From: Paracyclopina nana
Taxonomy: Eukaryota; Arthropoda; Copepoda; Cyclopoida; Cyclopettidae
DNA length: 64,000 nt
Assembly (NCBI GenBank): GCA_019096065.1
Contig: JAGUCH010000003.1
Coordinates: 4,650,001 to 4,714,000 of the forward strand
Reading direction: 5' to 3'
Part shown: piece by piece, positions 33,801 to 41,613 of the stretch
Layout of the letters: each line of letters starts with the position of its first letter
Numbering within the stretch: position 1 is the first letter of the stretch
Program-made: the position numbers and the translations under genes
The notes under the pieces: generated by a model
The model's database searches: none
Seen by the model: the letters and a program-made list of their open reading frames with translations, nothing else
Told to the model about the DNA's origin: nothing

Positions 33801-36088
33801 AGTCGGCAGCCGAGTTGGAGTGAGTGCACACGAGGATATTGGTGCCCTCCTGCTTCAGCAAAATTCGGATTGCTTTGGCCAACGTGAATGTTTTTCCAGT
33901 CCCAAAAGGCCCAATGATGAGAATCGGAGGCAGAGACACGGACTCAGAAGTGATAGCCAGGATAGCCTCACGTTGCTTGGGATTGAGTCGAGTGTCCAAG
34001 TCTTCATTCCATTGTTTACCTGGTTGTAGCAATACAAATTAAAGGGTGAACATCGAAACGTCTCTTGTAGCAATTTTACCTGGAGTCCAAGGAATGCTTG
34101 TTTTTTTGGCCAAATTCACGTCAGGATAAACCAGGCTCATGTCTGGAATTCTGTCGATTGCCAAATGCATTTCACAAAGTGGCAGTCGATTAAGCTGAAA
34201 CTGAACTTCAACCTGTAGCTCTTTTCCTTCCGAAAGATTCATGTCTTTGACCAGCTGAGCAGACAGCCTCAGATACAATGACGACTTCCCCGAATCCTCC
34301 ATTCCTGCCACATAAGCAATTCTTTCTCCCCCTGTGCCTTTCCTAGTAATGGGCTTCAGTAGCAGACTTGTGCAATTGTTGGTCAAAATTAGCCGCCCTG
34401 CAGTGGTATCCTCACTCAAAGATCCTTTGAGGCTCATTTTTCCGAAAAGCTCCCCAGGTCGAGCATATTTTGCGGTTGAGCTATTGGCAGAGGATGGCGT
34501 TAATAGGTACTTTGAGATGAGCATCAAAGATGTCTGCACGTTGAACTGCGAAATCTGCTCGAATTGGGCCATTTCCTCGATAAAGAGCAACTCGTGCATT
34601 CGACTGCGGTAGTTTTTCTTCGTAAGAGTAGGCTCAATCACGCTCTTGGACACCTTAAAAGTGGAGGGCTGAGGAGTAGGGTAGGCTTGATACAGAAATA
34701 AGTCCTCCGGATTAGGAACTTGAATGGGAGGTAAGAAATCAAGGATTTGGCAATTGCTTTTGTCCCATCTCTCAGACTGAGCGATCAGAGTATTTTGCAG
34801 CTCACGCAATTTCTTCTCTTCTTCATCATCATCCTCTTCAAGAACTTCTGAGTCGTCAAAAGGTTTGACGTCAATGCTCAAATCTTTGCGCAAGTAGGGA
34901 GTCTTGCCAAAGTCGAAAACCATGGATTGGCGAAACGTTCCGTAGATGGCGGCAAAAAACTGAACACCAATCTTATAGGTCGCACTTTGACAGGGATAAG
35001 AACACTCACTGCGTGACCACTCAGTGGCAGCAGATGGAAAGTTGAGCGTTTTGATGTAGCCTTCGCCATTCTCAAAGCTAACTACTTCTTTAATGAAAAG
35101 TAGGCTGAAATAGTTTGCCACATCTTCTTCGCTCATTTCGCTTAACAGCGTGACGTTCTGCAACATTTCTTTAGCATCTAAATTGAAAGTCCACACGATG
35201 GGCTTTTCAGCTTTTGATGTCAACGTTATTGAGGTAGAGGTATCGCATTCACACGCCACATCTGTGATGGATGTAGCTAAAACGTCGAGAAGGTTGCTGC
35301 TAGCCTGAGTCAGTTTGTCCAGCAAAGCATCTTTGAACGTCCTGTCCAATTTTCTGGCCTTCATTTGTCTGAATTCGAATCTTTCCTTCCATTCGATTAA
35401 TTCCGCTTCTGAATGGGCATTTGGGCAGAGAATAGCTAATTTGCAGCTCCCCCCTTGAGCAGTGGCTTGACAAATTTTGAAGATTGCCTTGCTTGATGGA
35501 AGCTTAGGTGGAGGACGAAATTCCCAAGTCCTCCCTTCATCTAACTTGATAATGCAAAGATGCTCCTCTGACTTGATGTGTTCAGACTTGTCAACGAAAT
35601 TACAGCAACATTGGGGACAAAAGAGGGCCGCGTCGTTTTTTCGATGATTTTTCTTCTCCTTTTTTTCTTTTCTGTTTTGAGCTCTCTTCTCTTTCCTTTT
35701 TGTAGCATTCAAGTTGGGGTGATTTTCTTTGTTGCCATTTGGCAGGTGCTGCTCGTCCAGGGATTTGTTTGCATCCTCAGTCTGCATGCGAAATTTCATG
35801 ACTGATAAGAATTACGAAGAAAATCACGAGAACGATTATCAACATATTTTTCTCAGCCGTTCGCGAACATTAATGTCTCTACTTTTCTCAACTTTGACTG
35901 AATTTGGAGGTGGACATTAAAAATGGGCTACTCACGTTATTGTCAGCAAAGTTAAGCTCATTGATTCCATTGACCGATTCCGCAAGTGCGGGCGGTTTCT
36001 GATCACTTTTTTCCTTTTCTTCTTCATTCTTTGCTTGTTCGGGGTCTAGACTGGCCGCTGCGCCATCATCACACTCGTCGGCCATCAT
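30834..36088 (-). CDS. HELZ: HELZ, CCCH zinc-finger SF1 RNA helicase
   Basis: This is a cytoplasmic Upf1-like RNA helicase that links mRNAs to CCR4-NOT and poly(A)-binding protein. Exons are 36088-35936, 35781-34080, 34019-33576, 33518-32975, 32918-32592, 32532-32392 and 32256-30834, giving 1577 aa (human 1942). Order: a lysine/glutamate-rich amino end, a CCCH finger ([20 protein letters not shown]), a beta-rich domain, Walker A GPFGTGKT near 655, DEAA near 780, then domain 2A with [13 protein letters not shown] and [15 protein letters not shown]2-type motif [12 protein letters not shown] sits near 1069-1080 and a long Pro/Phe/Ser-rich tail follows. Exon 2 is joined at 35781 by phase; a start at 35799 is the alternative. 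Sequence at 36264-36173 looks like a 5' UTR intron. Confidence 0.94.
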
Positions 36089-37058
36089 TCACGACGACGA
36101 AAACGACAAACGAAATCATGAAGCCAAATAAAATCATTCACACTCTACAAGTTCGATTGGTCCTCCAGAATTCTGCAAAAACATAGGGATGATTTTTCGG
36201 AAAATGACAACGTGCAATGAGCAACCGTCGCGATTTGACGGAAAAATAGGAAAAACGCACTTACCACTTCAACAACAGACGTTTCGTCATCAGTGTTTCG
36301 TTCAAACTAGATTCAGCTAGGATTAATTGCTGAAAAAGCCCAATTGCTAGCAGGGAAAATATGCTGAAGTGCACGAATCTGGAAACTCAGCATTACTATA
36401 GTTACTATGATTGTGTGGGCTCATGAGGAAAGGGCAGAACCATTAATGCACAATTCTAATCTAAGCAAGTGAGAATGCTTGAAAAAGAAAAGGACTTTTG
36501 CTACCATAATCTTATGCTCATAGATTAAGATGGCGAAATCATAGCTTTCAATGGTGATAATGACTTACACAAATTTATTATTGTGCCGATTTTCTTACTT
36601 GACTTTTTTGCGCAGTTGTTGCTGTTGAAGCGCAATTATCATGTCAAGGAATCACCGAACCTTAGCTGCAAAAGTCTTAGAAGCTCCAAAAGATTTTGCA
36701 TCACATATAGAGAGTAGGGCTGCTTGATTGTGAGGACATGCTATTTTGCTGTCCCAACGCATTTGATACAATTCAAGTAGACCTGGTATAGTTCCTAACC
36801 GAAACAATCTCTACCACCCATAAATCACATGAAAAATTGAAAGGATAGATAATACCAAACAAATTCTGAAAGCTCATTTTTTGGGGATTCGTATGGAAAT
36901 AAAAAATACCTGGCCTATGGCCTCCCATTGCATAAAATTGTGGAAAACTAGTCCACAAAGAGCATACTCTGGCTTCCCCTACTGAGCAATTGCGTACGTA
37001 GAGATAGAACAATGAATAGTAACTAGCTTTATGTAACTGACTGTCCTGAGTAGTTAGA
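36089..37058. other. HELZ 5' region up to the retrotransposon insertion
   Basis: A likely 5' UTR intron of HELZ spans 36264-36173 on the minus strand (GTAAGTGCG donor, TTTTTGCAG acceptor). The remainder to 37058 holds no supported gene. The target-site copy TTAGA ends it at 37054-37058. Confidence 0.6.
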
Positions 37059-37412
37059 TGTTCAAGCAAGAGGTACTTGTCCTTGGAAAGATCAAATAAA
37101 GTCTAATGAATAAAGGATCTATACTTGTCAAACGTCAATCAGCTGTCAAAACTTGACCAGCGCGGTAAAATCGGTAGTAGAGCGTCACAATCGGTAAAAT
37201 GGGAGCCTTAGCAGGCTAGACTTGATGAAACAAAGGCCAAGATGAAGGCCCCCCTCGTTGGGGAGCAATGGCGGCCTTCAAGGACGAAGAATAGTAGATC
37301 TATCTCGTTCAAAGGTAAAACAGCAAGTGAATATATTCTGACAAAAAGGACGCTAGCTCAGTCAGCTAGCGCCCGCGCAAAATGCAAGGGCAGCACAAAG
37401 TGCTACCAGACA
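37059..37412 (-). repeat. 3' LTR of the BEL-type element
   Basis: 354 bases, matching 44598-44951 at a constant offset of 7539 with no difference seen. In element orientation it begins TGTCTGGTAGCAC and ends GCTTGAACA. Confidence 0.95.
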
Positions 37413-37430
37413 AATCCCCCCTCCGGCCTT
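37413..37430 (-). other. Polypurine tract of the BEL-type element
   Basis: On the minus strand AAGGCCGGAGGGGGGATT directly abuts the 3' LTR, the position of the plus-strand primer in LTR elements. Confidence 0.75.
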
Positions 37431-37507
37431 TAATGAATAAAGGCCGTTAGGATCGATACATGCTTAATAAATTTTTACAATGGCATTCTCAGTGACAGGC
37501 CAGAGCC

Positions 37508-40500
37508 TTACTTCTTGATCAGGGTGAGGGGCACGGCGGCATCGTCGACGGTGCCATCACGTCCAACCGTGACGGCCGTGGCGTAATTGCCCTCAGGCGT
37601 GCGCCTCCACATGAAATAGAGGTTGCTGACCATGCTAACGGTGTAGCAGTTGAATAAGGCGCATGCCGCAAAATCATTCATCAATGTGAGGAACGGCACC
37701 CGCTGATGTTGCCAAGCCTCGTGCCCCAGGGCACCGCAAGATTTGCATCGGGTTTTCATTAAGGGGCAAACCTTCAAGACGTGGTCCTTGCTCCTGCAGC
37801 GGGGGTAGGCACATCTCACTTTCAGGGAGTGGCAGGCCGGCTTTCTAAATTGAGGCAGCGCCTTCGCATCCTTGTCAGCTGCAGCCGCAGCCGTAGCCAG
37901 CTGCCCATACTTCTCCCGATGGGCGGCAGAGCCACATCTGGAACAATGATGGGGCGTTTCCAGGCTGGCATCAAAATTGTTGACAATGACGTCATGCAGA
38001 GTTAGCTGCGACAAAGGCTTTCCATTTGCCAGCACCAACAAATCAGCCTTCAAGTCTGGCGCTAGCGCAGCCTCGTCGATTGGGATGGCCAAACCCGTCT
38101 TCAATGACTGGTAGACCACCGAAGGGGAGTTCACCGACGTGATGGCCTCGCTTTGGACCAGGAAAGCTGGCGCTGGGGAGACTCCTTCGTTCTTCATCCA
38201 TTCTCCAATGCCTAGCGGCCTGAACATCTCGGGTATTTTGGACGTAGAATTGGCAAACCTTTGTTTGTTTTTGACAATGTCCAAAAGAAGCAGGCAATAC
38301 CTGTTGGCATCGCACTGGTCATCCAAGCCCAGCCTCGTCATCATGGTCGACGCCATCCTGGTCAGCAAAATGGCCGGCAAGGCCACATGGTACCAGGCGT
38401 ACAACATCTGGGCGGCGTGCCAGTCAGCTACTGGTCGCGAGAAATCAGCCTTGACGGCACGCAGCTGAACGAGGCCATCTTCCAGCTTCACATCAGGTGG
38501 GGGTGGACCATCGGGATGTTCCCTTTTCCACTTGTCTTCATGCACGACCACAAACTTCGTTGGCAAGGCCAGCCAATCCGCCACATGGCTAGCGCCGGTT
38601 TTCATCTTCGAATGATGAACTTGAGGCTGAGGGTAGGCCATGGCTGCCAGGTTCATGGCGTCGCAGACAGGATAGCATGGCACACTCATGGCGCCCAGCC
38701 TCCTTTGATCGTCGCTCACCGCAAACTGAACTTTTCTTACCAATGATTCGTTCAATATTTGCTTCACGGCCTCAGGAATTTCCACCCCTCTGATGTTGTC
38801 GGTGGCTTGCCTGGCATTGATTAAGCCACCGTAGTTGACTTTAATCATCAGAGCCACTCCGTTGGGCGCAGCGGCGATGAAGGACGTGAAGGCCTCCGGA
38901 GGCGGCTTCGATTGGCCAAAGTCCGCTCGCTCGTAGGCTGCCGGGGTCCAACTTTCCGTGGCCACGATCATCCACAAGTGCGCCGTGATGGAGGCAAAGA
39001 ACTCATTCATTTGCAGCATCTTTTCCACACGTGGCCATTGACTAGCGTCTTCCAAGGTGATCATATTTCTTCGGCCTTCTTTCATCCTGAGGTCGAATGG
39101 TCCCTGGCCTCCAAGACTATCCACCACAGCTAGCGCCATGGGGTAGTAAGCGATGACGGCGTTCTTGTCCACTCCGTGGTGAAGAGCGTCCTTCTTGTCG
39201 TGCTTGGCAGGCAACTTGGCATCGCAAAAATCCTCGGGGCAATCAACCTCGTCCGTTTTTCCCGCGAGGCGAGCCCGAGCAATGGCACACGGTGGCACAA
39301 CCTCCGAGGTTGCCAGCGGGGCTGGCGGCGAGCTCAACAACGTTTCAGCTGCACCCCCGGCTGGGCTTAGTGCGCAAAACAGACCGGCTGCGGAATAGTC
39401 ACGCAACTTTTCGGCCTCGGAGCTATACGAGCCAAAATCATCAAATTCCAGCAGCCAACCCAGAGCCCTACCTTGATCCCTCAGGGGGAAGGCCTGCAAC
39501 AATGAGCGCAGGGCGGCCGCGTCAGGGCCTTCTTCAGGGTCCGGAGGCTCGCCTGTGCGGTATTGATGACGAAGTCCGGCGAGAAGGCAAAAAATCCGGG
39601 AGCACTTCAAGAAGCCATCGGTTGCAGCCTCTTTCATCTCCTCAGTGAGGTGGACTTGCACGTCATTGCCCATCGATTTGACCAACTCTGCCGCCTGCTT
39701 CTTGAAAAGAACAGGGTGGTTGGCCAGCATAGTCCTCAAAGGATCCTGTCCATCGGAGAGGGCGGCCAGGCGCAGCGCGTCTTTGTAAGGGGCATTGACT
39801 CGCCCCACCAATCGTGAGGTCTCCCGTCGGGGATCATCTGGCAAGGCTGGTCCATAGTCGGCCCTCCAACCCATGATGGCCACATTCCCAGAGGAATATG
39901 CGGTAGCCCGCGTGAAATTGTCCATTTCCAGCAATTCGTCCAGGTAATACGAGTACTCAAACCCCCAGTCGCGAGCAAAACTGGCGGCCCGTTCATCCAG
40001 ATCCTCCTCACGCGTGTTCGAATGGAAGTCTCCAGCGCACGCAAAGATCTCGGGAACCTCGCTATCGGGAGCAAAGTAGGCCCAGTCATGTGGGGCTTGA
40101 TGTTGGTTGGCCTCATGGAGCCTTCTGATTGGATTGGGCCGGCGTGGGTCAAATTCCTCATCCCAAGCAAACTCAGGAACCGGGCTGGCTTGGCGTCTTG
40201 CAGCGGCGACGACCTCCTCCTCGCGCACTTCCCTAGCGGGTTGATTTGAGGCTCGTGCTTGCTGCCGGCTCCTTCGCTCCAGGTTCGTCCGTGCTCGGAA
40301 CGTGGCTCCATCTCCTGGCTCCCTGGTGGCGTCGTCAAACCTCAGCGTCCTAGCGGCTCGTGAGGGTGACTTCCTACGGCGTGATGGTGACCTAGAACGG
40401 GTACGTGAGCGGCGATTCGATCGAGAGGCCTTGCGGCTTCGGGAGCGGGCCTTGCGGTCCTTTTTATACCTGCCATCTGGTCGGGGGCGCCTTTCCTCGG

Positions 40501-40645
40501 AATTGTCGGGAGTAGCCTCCCTTCTCGCCTCCTCCAGGATTGCATCGTCTCGTTTGTCGTCGATCAGAAGCTCGTCGTCGTCTTCCATTTTCGTAGCACT
40601 TGGCACTTTTTCGTCGCTCATCTTGTAGGTTCTTCGACCGGACAT
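37508..40645 (-). CDS. Large gag-like ORF of the BEL-type element, placed 3' of pol
   Basis: The predicted protein is 1045 aa, starting MSGRRTYKMSDEKV at 40645, 128 bases after the integrase stop. Residues 10-70 are acidic then charged. Residues 70-120 form an RS-rich basic tract (RSRSRKASRSNRRSRTRSRS). A long alpha/beta middle (about 150-870) follows, with no motif I recognise. Near the carboxyl end are zinc-knuckle-like clusters: CSRCGSAAH near 898, CX4CX4HX4C (CAYPRCRSKDHVLKVC) near 945, and CX2CX4HX4H (CKSCGALGHEAWQH) near 968. Basic tract plus zinc knuckles suggests a nucleic-acid-binding structural protein, hence gag-like, but an env-position accessory protein or captured gene is possible. 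The frame stays open upstream to 41275, overlapping the integrase ORF; I regard that part as non-coding. Confidence 0.75.
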   Translation of the reverse strand: MSGRRTYKMSDEKVPSATKMEDDDELLIDDKRDDAILEEARREATPDNSEERRPRPDGRYKKDRKARSRSRKASRSNRRSRTRSRSPSRRRKSPSRAARTLRFDDATREPGDGATFRARTNLERRSRQQARASNQPAREVREEEVVAAARRQASPVPEFAWDEEFDPRRPNPIRRLHEANQHQAPHDWAYFAPDSEVPEIFACAGDFHSNTREEDLDERAASFARDWGFEYSYYLDELLEMDNFTRATAYSSGNVAIMGWRADYGPALPDDPRRETSRLVGRVNAPYKDALRLAALSDGQDPLRTMLANHPVLFKKQAAELVKSMGNDVQVHLTEEMKEAATDGFLKCSRIFCLLAGLRHQYRTGEPPDPEEGPDAAALRSLLQAFPLRDQGRALGWLLEFDDFGSYSSEAEKLRDYSAAGLFCALSPAGGAAETLLSSPPAPLATSEVVPPCAIARARLAGKTDEVDCPEDFCDAKLPAKHDKKDALHHGVDKNAVIAYYPMALAVVDSLGGQGPFDLRMKEGRRNMITLEDASQWPRVEKMLQMNEFFASITAHLWMIVATESWTPAAYERADFGQSKPPPEAFTSFIAAAPNGVALMIKVNYGGLINARQATDNIRGVEIPEAVKQILNESLVRKVQFAVSDDQRRLGAMSVPCYPVCDAMNLAAMAYPQPQVHHSKMKTGASHVADWLALPTKFVVVHEDKWKREHPDGPPPPDVKLEDGLVQLRAVKADFSRPVADWHAAQMLYAWYHVALPAILLTRMASTMMTRLGLDDQCDANRYCLLLLDIVKNKQRFANSTSKIPEMFRPLGIGEWMKNEGVSPAPAFLVQSEAITSVNSPSVVYQSLKTGLAIPIDEAALAPDLKADLLVLANGKPLSQLTLHDVIVNNFDASLETPHHCSRCGSAAHREKYGQLATAAAAADKDAKALPQFRKPACHSLKVRCAYPRCRSKDHVLKVCPLMKTRCKSCGALGHEAWQHQRVPFLTLMNDFAACALFNCYTVSMVSNLYFMWRRTPEGNYATAVTVGRDGTVDDAAVPLTLIKK

Positions 40646-40773
40646 GAGTTTTATTTTAATCGCGATCGCTAGCGCTGTATGTTTTTGAGCTAGCGCTAGT
40701 AGTTCTTTTCCTTTTCGGGTTAATGCTCCCTTCTTACAATTGGACTGAGAGCGGAAAGGGCCGAGCAAACTAG

Positions 40774-41613
40774 CTAAACCTGCTTCAGCTGAGTGCGAGA
40801 CCGCGTCATGATTGGTTCGTGCTGTGGTGCGCTTTGTTTTGGTTGGATTGCGCAATTGTTGTCTGCGTTCACGCGATTTCCTTTGTTTTTGTCGACTTTT
40901 GCTTTTCTTAACATTATTTTTTCTCGCAAGGCTTTGTGTTCGGCTACCAAGAAAGGCAATTCGTCTAGCGACTTTTCGACCGGATTTTCGTGAGCATCTT
41001 CCTCCACTAGGTCTACCGGGATTAGCATCGTCAACGGGCGGGTGAGCACATGTTTTTTGCATTTCGCTGGGGCAAACTGCATTTCTACTTTTCTGCACAC
41101 GCCGTCTATTTTGTTTGGCAATAGCTTGACTATTTTCCCGTAATGCCACGCGGCTCGCTTTTGATTTGGCATAGCTACTAGCACCAGCTGGCCTACCTGA
41201 ACACTTTTCGAGAATTCCTGCCATTTTGGCAGCTTGTGAAGTTGCATCAAGTACATTTTTAGCCACTCGTCCCACAGGTCTTGTTGGAACCTCTGTGTCA
41301 GCGCGTATCGGTGCATTAGCGTGGGGATCTCCTCCTTGGCCACCACGGGCAACACTTCCCCGGGTGGCCCAGCCGATAAAAAATGCTGCGGCGTAATCAC
41401 TTCCTCGTCTATCACACCCAGAGGCCTTGAGTTGACTACCGCTTCTGCTTCAATCACTAGCGTGAAAAAGTCATCTGCATGGAAACTGCGCTTTCTATAA
41501 GTCTTAAAGAAGGCCTTTTTCCACAGTTTTATGCTTGCTTCGGAAAGGCCGTTGAAGTGTGGTCCGTACGGGGGCGAGAAAGTCCACGTTTTAACCCCCC
41601 CTCGTTGGCCCAC
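40774..41613 (-). CDS. Integrase carboxyl part and DUF5641-like domain of the BEL-type element (out of frame with pol)
   Basis: This frame continues the integrase after a frameshift near 41595-41601. It has FSPPYGPHFNGLSEASIKLWKK, carrying the glutamate of the DDE triad, then VNSRPLG and PQHFLSAG. The carboxyl region WDEWLKMYL-QL--LPKWQ and VGQLVLVAMPNQ is the DUF5641 domain typical of Pao-type pol. The usable stretch begins at about 41600, where it parts from the other frame, not at the first Met. Confidence 0.85.
   Translation of the reverse strand: MGQRGGVKTWTFSPPYGPHFNGLSEASIKLWKKAFFKTYRKRSFHADDFFTLVIEAEAVVNSRPLGVIDEEVITPQHFLSAGPPGEVLPVVAKEEIPTLMHRYALTQRFQQDLWDEWLKMYLMQLHKLPKWQEFSKSVQVGQLVLVAMPNQKRAAWHYGKIVKLLPNKIDGVCRKVEMQFAPAKCKKHVLTRPLTMLIPVDLVEEDAHENPVEKSLDELPFLVAEHKALREKIMLRKAKVDKNKGNRVNADNNCAIQPKQSAPQHEPIMTRSRTQLKQV

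Noticed and set aside
34039-35799. HELZ starting at the Met at 35799 rather than 36088
   Set aside because: The upstream exon 36088-35936 joins in phase 0 to an acceptor at 35782 and extends a charged amino terminus, so I prefer it. The alternative is kept only as a possible second start.
40646-41275. Upstream 210 codons of the gag-like frame as coding
   Set aside because: This stretch overlaps the well-supported integrase/DUF5641 frame and is a lysine/arginine-rich shadow of it. The Met at 40645 lies just after the integrase stop.
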